DNA of 64,000 nt. Origin: Climacium dendroides (Eukaryota > Streptophyta > Bryopsida > Hypnales > Climaciaceae). The stretch's first letter is position 1. Each line of letters starts with the position of its first letter. The notes below the pieces were generated by a model, which was not told where the DNA came from, ran no database searches, and saw only the letters and a program-made list of their open reading frames with translations. Shown here in pieces: positions 12,376-24,900 of the stretch. The stretch is from assembly GCA_950106755.1 (NCBI GenBank), contig OX467083.1, forward strand, positions 18,285,029-18,349,028, read 5' to 3'. Made by a program: the position numbers and the translations under genes.

Positions 12376-15358
12376 TTCAGCATACAAATGTAGTGGAAGT
12401 GCCGCATTTGACTATCAAAAACATGAATGCTTACCTCCACAATATATTACTGACAACAGAATGTATTCTTTGGAATGCAGAACAAACATACTATGCAGAC
12501 TGTAGTCTTTCCTATCCTTTATCACAGTGCACAGCATGCAGCCAGTAGGGGCGCCATTGTCTAACCACAGGAGGCAAGAACTTCGTGATGATCGCCTATG
12601 GGTTCGCGAGGTGAACAGAGCTCGATTGCTAAACATACAGCGCATGCATTGTCCATGTTTAGTGTGTAAGGATCATCGGACACTAAAACTTTCCACAGTA
12701 AGACTTCACCTCATTCGCAATGGTCGAGATGCACATTTTCGAGTATGGAGAGGTCCTAGGCAACGGGATTCGTCAGATGATGAGTGGAAGGCGGCTTTCT
12801 GGAGGCCAACAAACTATGGCCCACCCGTTTTAGACGAACAGATCAACACACGACAAATGATAGATGATGCATTTGACAATAGGGATGATGTTCCTGACTT
12901 ACAAGAAAGAGCTTGTGATGCAATGATGGACGCTTTTGCAGTAGCTGATGCTGTTCAGGAATCTTTTAGTGGCAATGCAGATGCTAGTGCTGAATTCCAA
13001 CTTAGTGGTGGAGGAGTTGATGCTGCGGAAGAAGTGAATAGCATTGAAGACACTGAAGAAGTGGATTTCGACCTTGTAGCATTGGAGGATGCATTGCACC
13101 AACTATACAACGGAGCTAAGTGCACCACACTTGCAGCTACAATATTGTTGATGAATCTTTGTACTATACACGGGGTTAGCAATTGCTTTGTGGATGAGCT
13201 GTTGACACTATTGTAGAGTCACCTTCTTCCGGAGAATAATTCTTTACCTAAGAATCACTATGCTGCGAAGACCCTGACTAAGAAGCTTGGCCTTTCATCC
13301 AACAACATTCATACATGTCCCAAAGGTTGTGTGCTTTTTAGAGGAGAGCATGTTGATGCATTGCGTTGTCCTAAATGCAATGAACCACACTACAAGGATG
13401 AACAACACAGAGTCCATCCACTGAAAGTGCTCCGGCATTTTCCAATTATTCCATGCCTGCAGAGAATGTTTCGAAGCCCAGCCATTTCTGAACTTATGTT
13501 GTGGCATTCTAAGAATCAAAGCAACCGGGAGGGAGGAGACAACCTCGTTAGACATCCTTGTGATTCGAAGGCATGGCACCATTTCCACAACAATGTGGAC
13601 CCGCAATTCAAATCTGATCCGCGGAATGCCCACTTTGCATTAGCTGCAGATGGAGTGAATCCCTTCAAGCAAACACGGTCAACTTGGTCAACGTGGCCCG
13701 TATTGCTGCTGAACTACAATCTCCCCCCTTGGCTGAGCACGAAGAAGTTTTTTGTCTTGTTGGCTTTGCTAATACCTGGAAAATCTTCTGTGACATCAAA
13801 GGTGTTTGATGTATATATGCAACCTCTCATAGATGAGTTCCTGCAACTTTGGGCAGGCATCCCGGCGTATGATGTCACCAAGGAGTTGGGAAGCAGAAAT
13901 TTTAGCTTCAGAGCTGTATTGTTGTGGACAATTCATGATTTCCCAGGATATGGTACAGTCGGAGGCTTCGCTCACCAAGGTTACGCTGCATGCCCATATT
14001 GTGGGTCTGATTTGGTATGTGAGCATTCTGTTGAGTTAGGAAAGCAAACATACGGTGGAACAAGAAGGTGGCTACCTGACAACCATCCATTTCGGTCACA
14101 TGCAATGAAGGATCACTTCAATGGAGAAATAGAGTGTAGAGGTAAACCGAGAGTGGTGTCAGTGGAAGAGCAATTACATTATGCTGAAGAGTATGAAGCA
14201 TGGAAAGCAGCCGGGAACTGTGATGGTGCAGCAGGTGATCCATCCAGAGTGCATGGAGTGAAAAGGAAAAGTATCTTTTATTTGTTACTGTATTGGAAGG
14301 TGAGTCAATCACTTCATAGTTACATGCGTCATTTTCAACTCCAAATTTCATATTTGGAGATCAGAGGAGGCAAATACAAATGATGTTCGTAGTAGTGATT
14401 CATATTGGAAATGACTATATAGAATATAGACAATGATTCGTGAGCATGAATGACTCCCTTTAATGTTTATAGGTGGCAGCAGGTGAGTCATTCTTACTAG
14501 TGAGTAGTCATAAATTTCAGGGTTTTGACAATTACTTTTCCTACAAACTCTATATTGGTCATTCATGTGCACCAAAAATATAAAATCCAGTGTTGGTATG
14601 TGTTGTTGTACGCAGGATTTACTTATTAGGCACACCTTGGATGTAATGCATTGTGAAATGAATTTAGCAAAGAATTTCTTGAAGACAATTACAAGGATGA
14701 AGGACACAATAAAAGTGCGGCGGGATTTAAGAAGAAAGAATATTCGTTCACATCTGTGGCTCATGCCAAATCCAAAGAGGGGTGGGAAGATGATGAAACC
14801 AGCAGCCTCGTACGTCCTGACTGAAGCAGAATTCTCAAAATTTGCCAATAGGATAGAGTCACTGAAGACACCTTCTGGATACTCGTCGTCTTTGGGTCAG
14901 CACATTCGAAAGAAGAAATTTGGTAGCCTCAAATCACATGATTATCACGTGCTCATGCAGCAAGTTATGCCACTAGCACTAGTAGAAAAATACAGTGACC
15001 AAATTAACAAAAGTCAACAGAAAAGTGTTGATTTTTTTTGTTAATTTGGACGTGTTAATTTGGGCACTTTTGAACAGAAAAGTGTTGATTTTTGAACAAA
15101 AATGTGTTGTTTAAGAACAAAAAAGTGTTGAATTTCTAACAAAAAAGTATTGTTTTAGAACAAAAAAGTGTTAATTTTTTTGTTAATTTGGTCACATTAT
15201 TTTTTTAAATTATTTTTTTTGAAAAAAAATTAATAAAAGGTAACATGTGGAAATGCCACATAGGCACCCCCAACTAGCCACGTGGCATGCCACACAAGCT
15301 ACTTGAACGCCACGTGGACAGTCCAAATGCCACATTGGCAATTCACGTGGCCAACGTT

Positions 15359-15422
15359 GGCATCAAGGTTTGAACCTTGAACCTCATGGTTGAGGCCCAA
15401 GACTCAAACCAATGCACCACTT
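15359..15422 (-). other. tRNA-like segment (degenerate) within the small element
   Basis: Read on the minus strand, AGTGGTGCATTGG resembles a D-arm/A-box. TTGAG...CTCAA can form an anticodon-type stem. AAGGTTCAAACCTT is a T-arm with a B-box-like core. The acceptor stem does not pair convincingly. It is probably a tRNA-derived, SINE-like relic rather than a working tRNA. Confidence 0.4.
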
Positions 15423-15492
15423 ATACATATACATGTTTAAAGTGTATATAAAATCTTATTTGTTTAGTTTTTCATTTTTTTCCCATTGTTTT

Positions 15493-15855
15493 TTAAAGTC
15501 AGCGTACTTCAGGTCTGGTTTTGACTTAGTAAATGACCTTTTCTCAAGAAACTTTGAACTAATAAAAGTTGGAAAATCAAGCCAACTTTCACCTCCAACA
15601 ATCCGTTTGAGATTTAGATCCTCCAATCAAAAGTTATGGACAAAAATCAGAGAGGGGTGAAAATGAATCATTTCTTTTACATTTTTAAAACCCTTCTCTG
15701 ATTTTTGTCCATAACTTTTGATTGGAGGATCTAAATCTCAAACGGATTGTTGGAGGTGAAAGTTGGCTTGCTTTTCCAACTTTTATTAGTTCAAAGTTTC
15801 TTGAAAAAAGGTCATTTATTAAGTCAAAACCGGCCCTGAAGTATGCTGACTTTAA
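15493..15855. repeat. Long imperfect palindrome (two 166-bp arms, about 30-bp spacer)
   Basis: The left arm at 15493-15658 is the reverse complement of 15690-15855 with only a few mismatches (for example AAGTCAGC against GCTGACTT at the outer ends). The spacer is about 31 bp. The transcript would fold into a near-perfect hairpin. A diverged relative of the same palindrome lies at 60955-61295. Confidence 0.9.
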
Positions 15856-15910
15856 GAAATACCGAATTGTTAATGTTTAGTTTTAAAAAAAATCTACATT
15901 GTACAATTAA

Positions 15911-16048
15911 AGATTCCAAGAGATTCCAAGAGATTCCAAAAGATTCCAAATGATTCTTAAAGATTCCCAAAAGATTCCAAAAGATTCCAAATGATTCTTA
16001 AAGATTCCCAAAAGATTCCTAAAAGATTCTAAAAGATTCTAAAAGATT
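15911..16048. repeat. AGATTCC minisatellite
   Basis: Units of 10-12 bp (AGATTCCAAA, AGATTCCAAG, TGATTCTTAA) repeat about 13 times. A higher-order block of about 48 bp occurs twice. Confidence 0.85.
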
Positions 16049-17989
16049 TAACAAAATTTTGTTGATTTTAGTTGCACTATCCAAATCAACAAAAATAATG
16101 TGACCATTTTGTTAATTTGGGCAAAATCAACAAAAATTTGTGAAAATGGACAATACAGTACCCAAGTTAACAGAAATTTGTTGACTATTTGTTGATTTGG
16201 TCACTAATTTTCTACTAGTGTAGCTTTGTGTGGCTTATTGAAACCAGGTTCAAGGATGGCAATCATGAGGATGTCAAAGGTATTTCGGAGGTTATGCACA
16301 AACGTATATAATCCAAAGTACTTCAATTCCCTAGAGTCGGATGTGGCAGAGAGTATGGCGCTTCTGGAGATGAAATTTTCGCCGTCATTCTTTGACATCA
16401 TGACCCACTTACCATATCACTTGGTACAGCAGTTGGACATGTGTGGTCTAGTGGCTAGCAGATGGATGTACCTCGTTGAGAGGTACATGAAGACATTGAA
16501 GGGATATGTTCGAAATATGTCGAGGCCTGAAGCGTCAATGGCGGAAGGTTACTTGAAGGATGAGTGCATTGGCTTTGTCACTGAATACCTCCACAAATTC
16601 GATGCTGTGCACAAAAGAGTATGGGACGAAGATGAGGAATACAGGGATGCTGAGGAGGTTCTTGAAGGAGCTGGACGAACGTACATGATGGACGCATTGC
16701 TACGCAACCTCGCTCATCAATACATTCTGAACAATGCAACTATAATGCAGCTGTGGCTCATGTACGTACTGCGGCTCTGAACCTGCATTATTTAAATTTT
16801 CCCAAACCCTAACAGAAGTCCCCAGTTCTGGTTGCTTTTTAATGTCTCAATGATAGAGCTTGTGATGTAGTGATTTTTCAGTGACAATATAGTCATTCTT
16901 GTAGAAAATGACAGTAGCATTGAGTGCCTTCACAGTCATTTCTAGAAGCCTGCACCATTCTATCTTCACTATGTCAGCATATTCTCCTCACTAGGGGCCC
17001 AAACTATTGTCCCACACATACATTGATCAATTGTATGTATGTTGTATACTGTGCATTGCATCTTCCTCCTGTTTGCCTGATTTGATCGATGTCCATGCAA
17101 AAAGTGGCAAGCAGAGTGTGAGGTGAATGAAGCAGTAGAATGTTTTGAAGAATGGGTGCCGCGGTATGCAAGTAGCGAGAGCATTGATGTCTCGAATGCG
17201 GAGGATGTGGACAGAATGCTACTTAGCCGTAGACCGTCACAGAGAGCAATACGATATACACGCATGAAGGCATTTGAAACCACTACCGAGTAGAGGACGA
17301 TGTGTCTGCTGCAATGTTGATATACGATAGTGGAATTGCATCTGTGTTTCAAGTGCCCACGGCCGACACTCGGAATGTGGCTGTCAACTATGTTGGAGTG
17401 TTGAAGGATATTTTGAAGTTGGATTATGGGCCTTTAAATGCACCCATGGTGCTTCTTCGTTGCGAATGGATGAAAAAATCGGATAATCGAGGAAGTCCTA
17501 CATATGTTCGTGATGACGCTGGTTTCTTACAGGTCAATTTTCGACACAAGCTACCACGCATGGCTGAACCCTTCATCTTTTCAAGCCAAGCCACCCAAGT
17601 ATTTTTCTCCGACATTGTAGAGCAACCTAGGTGGAAAGTTGTCTTGCGAAAAGAAGCTCGCTCACGGAGGGAGGTCGTGGAGCCACCAGATGTGTTCATC
17701 ACAACGACGATGGAATCTACTGGCCTCACAGCTCCAGAGACTGTGCCTACCAGGCCCATCCATGCTTCTCTGGTGGGGGCTATAGAATTATCTGCACAGG
17801 ACCATTTGATAGCATGTGTAGAGTATTAGAGTGTTCATATAAAAAATCCACATGCATCACATATTGTATTATTTACTGGACAACCTAACGCACACTAATT
17901 TATACAATTGTTTTTTGTATACAATTCTATGTCTGATTGGAAAATGTTTCTTTGCAATTTTCACATTGAGCCACCTGACAAAGTTATTT

Positions 17990-18411
17990 GTTAGTATTTC
18001 CATAGTCAGCTGAAGCACCCTGTCTATGACTAAAACATGACTGTAATAAAATAATTCCTTTATAGAATATCATAATAGAAAAGTAATAATTTGAATTTCC
18101 ACGGTGTCTTATTGGCAGTCATTCGTCAGTTCTATCGGCACTCGACAAACATTCTAATCACTGTAGTATGACTACAGATAGTCCACATCAGCTATAAGGC
18201 AATTGAAGACAGACTTAACTGTAGATGATACCAATTCTGGTCGTCGATTTCATCCGGTTGCCATCCATTACTGTAGGAAGTGACTACTAAATGACTGTGA
18301 CCCTTGACAGGTCAACTTTGGCGCCATTTCTGCGATTGGTAGTCATTTTCCAGTAGCCTTTTAGTCACCAGTCATTTCTTGATTGGTCACATTTGACCCT
18401 GTTTTCTACTA
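17990..18411. repeat. 3' subterminal repeat array of the CACTA element
   Basis: AGTCAT, TGACT and related words recur on both strands up to the truncated terminus at 18411, mirroring the array at 1251-1830. Confidence 0.7.
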
Positions 18412-19646
18412 TCATGAAGACCATTGGGAGATTCCAAATGGCACAAATCCCCCACTTGGATGTTCTTCAGCCAAAGGTTGAGGAATGATAATCTCTCGCC
18501 ACTTCTAAAGGCGTGCTTCAAGGTCTTTTGGGTAAATAAAAGCAATCTAATTCAGACGCCACTGAAGGAATTGAGCAACGTGCTAAGGCAGCTGCTGTTT
18601 GGCAATCCTTTAATATTAGAAGATGAGGATAAACCACTGGGGATGGGACCGAATATGTGCTTGAATTTTTGGGCACGATCCGGAATTACAAAGGTTGCCC
18701 ATCTTTGGGATACAAATTCACAAGATTGGCTATCAAAGGCCCAAATTCAAGACAAACTGCCAAAGAGGGAAGTAGTGATGGAGAACAAAAGGAGGAGGCA
18801 AAAACCCATCATTCATATTCCTTGGGATCTGCGAGTTTACCAAGAGAGGACCCGAGACACGTGGTTGTACGAACCTGATAGTTCATACTTTTATCACCAT
18901 AAATGTACAAATACGGGAGACACAGTCATTAGATATTTCCTTGATAAGGCTAAGGGAGTCTTAAGGAGAAAAGAGGGTATATATTGCCTCACTCAAGACT
19001 TGAGCCAACAAGAGTTGTACTATGGGATGCATGAAGGAAATCTTTTTCGGAGTGCAATCCCGAGGAAGACCCCAAGTGTCCAAATACGGTTTGGGCACAT
19101 CCAAAGATACATATTGCCAAACTCCCATGGGATCCGAGAGAGTGGATTTGGAAGAAGATAGGAAAATTTACAGACACCTCATTTTGGGGGGTATACGTTC
19201 AAAAAGGGTTACCTCCACGGACTTAGGAAGAAATTAGAACGTCCAATTGTTGTACAAGAGCTTATCAACCAGGGGTTCATAAAGACAGAGAGAACACAAG
19301 TGTTCCAAGTCTTGTGGCATAATTCACACCCGAAAAAACAAGCCACTTTTCTTTAGCAAGTGTTCAATAGGGGCACTATAACTAAAGATTAGCTATCTTA
19401 CAGGATTCCCGACGTGGATGACGGGTGCTTCTTGTATTCTTGCACCCTAGAGTCAATCATGTACCTGTTTTGGAAATGTCCCTTCACCTGGGAGTTATGG
19501 AGCAGAGTAAATAGGTTAGCATTAAGAGCCAGAACTCCGGAAGTAGATTCTTTGCAAACAACGTTGTTAGAAAGTGTTCATTCTTTTGTGAAGAGTGACA
19601 TTAGCAAATTTGTCTATAAACATCATTCTTGGGACCTTATGCGTAG
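18412..19646 (+). pseudogene. LINE ORF2, C-terminal part, broken
   Basis: The frame from 18424 gives the C-terminal region of a plant LINE ORF2 (LLFGNPLI, NFWARSGITKVAHLW). A frameshifted part at about 19200-19640 carries the zinc-binding reverse-transcriptase tail (zf-RVT) with the ESIMYLFWKCPFTWELW box. In-frame stops near 19161, 19355 and 19392 break it. It joins directly to the truncated CACTA end at 18411 and is cut at 19646 by the LTR element. The LINE tail resumes in the same sense at 34726. Between QTGFVQGR at 1250 and this segment roughly 600-700 residues of a normal ORF2 are absent. Confidence 0.8.
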
Positions 19647-21873
19647 TGTAGATTAACCTAGGACCTTATAGGATTTATCCGGGTGATAGTTAAGTTCGTT
19701 CCTAGGGAGGCTAATATAATAGAACTACTTCTATTTTGAATTTTTAATAAGTCATTGCAATTGTAGAACATAAAGGAAAAGTTCTTTAACCACATATACA
19801 AATGTTTTTCTTCACGCGATAATATCTAATTACTAGATTTGCCACTCCACTCTTAAAGGCCACAAGGGTTAAGAATATGCTCCCAATTTGGTTCTTTATT
19901 AATCTTTAAATTTTTTTATTCTTCTTTTCCTTAAATTTTTTTCTTTTCCACCATCTTTTATTTGATCCTTCTTTTCCAAATCGGCTTTTGCTCCAACCTA
20001 GTACTACCGTCGAGGTACAGTACTACCAAATTGGCTTCGCGACACCAACTTCGTACTTTAATCAATCTCCAATTGTAATCACTGATTAATCCAATTTGGC
20101 ACTTGAATCAAGTACAAACTGGTTGGTTTTCCATCTTCCTATTTGGGCTGAATCACACCAACTTGATCTTTGTCTTCAATTTCAACCATAACAGGATCTT
20201 TCTTATCCAAATGGAAATTCACAAATATAATACAATTGGGGTTGAAGAAATTTTGCTCGCAGTGGAATTTGCGGTTTCACATGCCAACTTGGACTTCAAT
20301 TACTTTTCTAATGCAAAATTCTCCATTTCTAAATCATTAATTTCAACTTGGAACTTAATTCCACAAACATGCAACAACGCTCATCAATCAGCCTTACATC
20401 TCACAGACCAACTTGAATTCACTCACGGATCATAAATTGATTCAACATTCACAAGGCAACATTCAGACTTTATTCACATGCCTACTTGGGATGTTACAAA
20501 TTAGTCTCACAACATTCCGACTTGGATTTAAATATATATTTCAACTTATTCAATAAGCACACATATTCAAACACAACATAATTCACTCATCTAATTTATA
20601 ATTCAGATACTTCAAAATTACTACAACAACATTCACAAACACAAATTAGATCAATCTAAACTCACATGACTACAAATAATTTCCAATTGGCACATCACTA
20701 ATTCACAACCATAGGCTCCCATACAACTAGAATTAGACATTAAACACTCCACATATACTTGCCACCAATTTGGTTTAACATATTTTTATTTAAATTCCGA
20801 ATTGATGATCGAATCACCATTACAAATTTTACAATATTGTTCATACTCAAAACTCATGATTTAACTATTAGGCTCTAAATATCTCCAACTAATACATCTC
20901 ATCATCATCACTCAACAAATCCCAACTAGGATTTGCAAATCTTCTTAGTTTTAACTACCCACTTGGATAAATTTTTCATCACCACATCTTCACACTCTAC
21001 ATATTCACCATACACTGGCATAACACATCCCCAACTAGGACACAAACTCGATGCACTAATCCAACCCACTAGAAGAAAAATGGGGGTTTTGCAACTACGG
21101 GTTTTTGAGTCGCTGTGGACACAAATTACACTAGTTGCATTGTAGTTGTTTTCTAGTTGCAATGTAGTTGTTTTCTAGTTGGACAACTATTGTCCAACTA
21201 GAAAACAACTACATTGCAACTAGAAAACAACTACATTGCAACTAGAAAACAACTACATTGCAACTAGAAAACAACTACAATGCAACTAGTGTAATTTGTG
21301 TCCACAGCGACTCAAAAACCCGTAGTTGCAAAACCCCCATTTTTCTTCTAGTGACCCTGGATCAATACAAACACACTTTCCAACTGGAAATCACCAAACA
21401 AAAACACACACAAAGAAAACAAAACATACACAACCTAACTGATTGGGACACGCACTGGACTCTCTCAAACAGTGGGTAAAAAAAAATGAATAGAATTCCA
21501 ACCCAAATAGGAGCCAGGGAAGACGAAGCTCAACCACCCCAACTGACTCGGCAACTTCAACTAAATCACCAGACATTCCTACTTGGCGACTCACACATAT
21601 CTCGGCCTGCCAACTCGGACATCACAAAACAACATCCTAATTGGACAGCAACCTACCAACCAACTACAAACATTTACCAACCACGACTGAACTTCCGACT
21701 TGGACATCAGACCACACCTAATGACCCATTCTATCCAAATCGGACACACTTTAACACTACCAAATCAGCCAAATAGAACTCCAAATCAACCAATTGTTTG
21801 TCATTTACTGCATATTTACACTCCGATTTGTACAAAAACAAACAAAAAAATTAACCCTATTAGCCTATCTACA
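19647..21873 (-). repeat. Left LTR (3' LTR in element sense), with nested element
   Basis: The LTR is 2227 bp including the insertion at 21067-21353 and its extra TSD copy, and 1937 bp without it. The outer border is TGTAGATTAACC at 19647 and the inner border GCCTATCTACA at 21873. It is dense in CCAANTTGG-like words. Open frames on the plus strand here are antisense chance frames. Confidence 0.93.
21067..21353. mobile_element. Foldback CACTA-type MITE in the left LTR (TSD ACC)
   Basis: The 287-bp element has ends CACTAGAAGAAAAATGGGGG and its inverse, with target duplication ACC at 21064-21066 and 21354-21356. The right LTR supplies the empty site (CCAACCCTGG at about 33975). The whole element is close to a palindrome built from a 22-bp unit, AACTAGAAAACAACTACATT plus GC, repeated several times. 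Confidence 0.95.
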
Positions 21874-21886
21874 TAGCCCCACACTC
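21874..21886 (-). other. Putative polypurine tract
   Basis: In element sense the bases just before the 3' LTR read GAGTGTGGGGCTA, G-rich and directly abutting TGTAGA. This is the expected position of the plus-strand primer. It is short and imperfect. Confidence 0.45.
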
Positions 21887-21912
21887 AGAGGTTTGCATCC
21901 CCGCCAAACATC

Positions 21913-24900
21913 CTACTTGGCTTTCAACTTCCACTCAACACCACACTTGAGAGGAATCAGCTGTCGCAACTTGGGATCTTCAGCTTCCATTTGCAGGCGC
22001 TTGGCCAATTCGGCACGGTGTTTCCAAATTGAAACCTGATTGTCATAAAACTGAAATACAGGACCACGGCGGGTACCCAACTCCACACATGCATCACTAA
22101 TTATCACATTATGAGCTCCAGGCAAAAATTGGGTAATGCACATGAGCTCCAGTAGTCGCATCCGCTTAGCCGAATGATAGTGAATCTTAGAAAAGATTTC
22201 CATGTCGGTATTAAAATGCGCTCCCACTCGATAATCTACCACAAACTAGTACTCCTTACACCAATTTGCTAGCACTGTAGCAAACACGCTTGCTCGGAAA
22301 CAAACAGGATCTTTGTGGCTCCTGTGCTCCATAGTCCCTGATCAAGGAAATTGCGGCCAATTTGTCTGTAACTTCTACATCCCCTCAGGCCACTATCTCC
22401 GTCAACAAGTTCTCACTCTTCAATTGAATAGCACGACTCCAAATAGTCTTAAACTTCACCTTAGAGAGACTCTCCATAAATTTCAATCCCGTATGAAGGA
22501 AGAAAACCTCACGTTCCCACGCATAAGCAAACTCCAAATTGGCTGTCGGAGGAATCCTCAAGGACAATGCTGCCAAATCGTCCACGCGAAGTACGCGCTG
22601 GCATCTCCGACTCGGGTTAGGTTTCGACTTGCCCTGGCTGCCTGAAGCTTCACTCCATTGGTGGTGCCGTTGGTTCACACGCTGCAACTCGGCCTCGATG
22701 CCGACTAGTTCTTCCTGCTTCAAGGTAACCAGCTCTTCTTCAGACTCTGACTCTGATTTGGCCATGGCTTGCCGCAACTTGGCACCCCAATCTTCTAATT
22801 CATGCTCCATCTCTTTCACACGGCCATGCAACTCCAATTTGGCACTCTGCTCTGCCTCGACTTTTCTCTCGAATCGCTCCGCCTTCAACCTGAACTCTCC
22901 AATTTGGTCCAACAAATCCTGCTGCTCCACCGCTACTTGGATCTCATACTGCACTCGCTCCTCCTTTACTGCATCCAATTTGGCCTTGAGTTGAGCAACC
23001 TCTGCCTCCAATTTAGAATTCTGCTCCTGCACTCTTGCCACTTGGGTAGGGTCGAATTGATTCAAATTGAATAACACCTGCTCCAACTGGGATTTAAACT
23101 ATCCTACCGTCGGTGGTGGCACCACTTGCACTAGAAGAAAAACGTGTTCGTTGCAACCCACTGAGATGCGACTATGTGTCCTATACAACTGAGATGTGAC
23201 TGTAGCCCTCTGTATTTGCACCAAATTTCACGTGTATGTAGTTGTAGTCGCAAAGTAGTCGGAAAATGAAGAATAGGGTTACGATATTGTAACAGAAGAA
23301 CTGACATGAGGTATTCTACATCCAGTATTCATCGCAGTTGTCCATGTGGACAGCTATCCGCGAAGTAAAGTCCACCGTGGAAAAATGCAATCGCTCTGAT
23401 TACAAGCTGCAACTAAAAACTAGAAGATTGCAACTTAGAAATGACTCAAATGCAACTAGGAATCAACTATAATGCAACTAGAGCCCGACTACAGTGCAAC
23501 TAAAAAACGATTCAAATGCAACTAGAAAACAAGTGCAATGCAACTAGAACATGATTGAAAATCGATTCAATTGTTCCATATCAATTGTCAAGAATACCAT
23601 CAGCTTGAACAGATAAGAATGGTAAGTTATAGCATTCTCGTGTAATGAATTTTGATAGTGAAATTCTAATATTTATATATTTTGTAGATTTTTACACTTT
23701 GTAGATTTCTACAATTTGTAGATTTCTATAATCTACAACTCTATAAATTATAACCAAGTCGCAAACTAGTTGCAAAACGTCCGGTACAACTACAAACCAG
23801 TTGTATGTCAATCGCAAACCAATTGTACTCTAGTTGCAAACGAGTTGCACATCAATCGCAAACTAGTTGCATACCAGTTGTATGTCAATCGCAAATCAGT
23901 TGCACATTAGTCGCAAACGAGTTGTACACAAATAAGTGAAATAACTTCCACGTAAGCAACCACGTCAGAACAGTTCATCGACGAAGTTCATCGACGAAGT
24001 TCTCCATTGCCTATCGAATGACAAACAACCTCGCGACTGCAGTGCAACTCATGCGACTTGTCCACTGCGACTGCGGACTCCAGAATATCACCAAGTCGCA
24101 AACGTCCGGTACGACTACAAACCAGTCGCAAACCGCAGTCGCAAAACCCTGCTTTTTCTTCTAGTGTTGGCTGGATTGCCCCGTTTCGATCTTTGGAACT
24201 GTTTGCGACCCTGGCAAGTGCTTGCAACTGGCTTCCACCAAATAAGATAACAATTTGGCGCCCTTCAAACTGCCACCCGGTAACCCCTTGAATTCCACCA
24301 CAGCTGCATGCAACTTCCGTGAAAGGAATAATGCCCAATTCATCTTCACGCCTTTCTGCACTGCCAACACAACTCGGAGATTGCTTTTGGAAATGACTCC
24401 CTCTGCTGGTTCCAACAGCAAATTGGCCATCACCCACTTGATCCACGGTTGCCAATTAGGTTTGATCCACTACAAACCCCAGCCATCTTGCATCAACTGC
24501 TCCCTTGAGAATCCTTCCACCAAGCACTCCTGCACCAAATTGGTAATGTCTTCTTGCACTGCTCGCACCGATGATCTCAAATCGGGTAATGAAAATACCT
24601 CAGCGATCCGATTAGGATTCAACTCAACTGGCTCCCCGTGAAACATGCCCTGTCGTTGAGGAATCACGTAGGACATTGTAAAAACTTCCAACTTATTGAG
24701 ATCACCATCGTCCAAACTCCGCACCAGCTGGTAAAAATCCCACAACTCGGCCTTTTGAAGCTTGAGCTGCTCCTCTTCTCCCCAATTTGGCATTTCTGCC
24801 ATCACTATAACCTCCACCGCAAATTCTTCGCTGGGCAAAGCGATTGGCACTTGTTTCTCGTCCCCCAACCTTGGTTTCTTCTCCAAATGCGTCTCCGGCT

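Larger units (their letters stand above)
14977..16220. mobile_element. Non-autonomous CACTA-type element inside TNP2 exon 2 (TSD TAG)
   Basis: The 1244-bp element has termini CACTAGTAGAAAAATACAG and AATTTTCTACTAGTG, with target duplication TAG at 14974-14976 and 16221-16223. Subterminal words resembling TTAATTTGGNCAC / TTGATTTGG lie at both ends. Internal parts are AACAAAAAAGTGTTGATTT-like tandem units (15000-15190), a tRNA-like segment (15359-15422), a large palindrome (15493-15855) and an AGATTCC minisatellite. There is no transposase gene. Removing the element and one TSD copy would leave the host exon in frame. Confidence 0.92.
12536..17829 (+). pseudogene. TNP2-type CACTA transposase (Transposase_21), split and broken
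   Basis: This is the catalytic transposase of En/Spm-type elements. I take the ATG at 12536, since no ATG lies at the frame's upstream edge. Exon 1 (12536-14299) has the Cys-rich Transposase-associated domain (HCPCLVC) and then the Transposase_21 core (FRGEHVDALRCPKC, WTIHDFPGYGTVGGF). Exon 2 starts at 14616 after GCAG (RHTLDVMHCEMN). A non-autonomous element interrupts it at 14977-16220. Coding resumes at 16224 in the DUF4218 region (SFFDIMTHLPYHL, EASMAEGYLKDEC). The last part, from about 17090, carries the DUF4216 domain (NYVGVLKDILKLDYG) and stops at 17827-17829. Breaks are TAG at 13214-13216, the insertion, and a small frameshift near 17290. The gene is inactive as it stands. Confidence 0.85.
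1251..18411. mobile_element. CACTA (En/Spm) DNA transposon with TNPA- and TNP2-like genes and a captured host gene fragment
   Basis: The 5' end reads CACTAGTAGAAAAGGGGC and is followed by a dense array of AGTCAT/ATGACT words. The 3' end has the matching inverted terminus TTTTCTACTA at 18402-18411, but the last three bases (GTG) are missing and no target duplication is visible. Between the ends lie a TNPA-like gene (-, 2233-5383), a ubiquitin protease fragment (-, 7994-8565), about 3.4 kb of non-coding DNA with a divergent minisatellite, and a TNP2 transposase gene (+, 12536-17829). Both flanks are LINE sequence. Both transposase genes carry stops, so this copy is probably not autonomous. The 3' edge seems trimmed by a deletion that also removed the middle of the LINE. 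Confidence 0.88.

Noticed and set aside
20103..20435. A plus-strand frame of 110 residues, almost identical at 33015-33347
   Set aside because: It lies antisense in both LTRs. Duplication comes from the LTRs, and the composition is that of chance translation.
22539..23074. Ser/Leu-rich plus-strand frames
   Set aside because: They are shadows of the coiled-coil ORF on the opposite strand.
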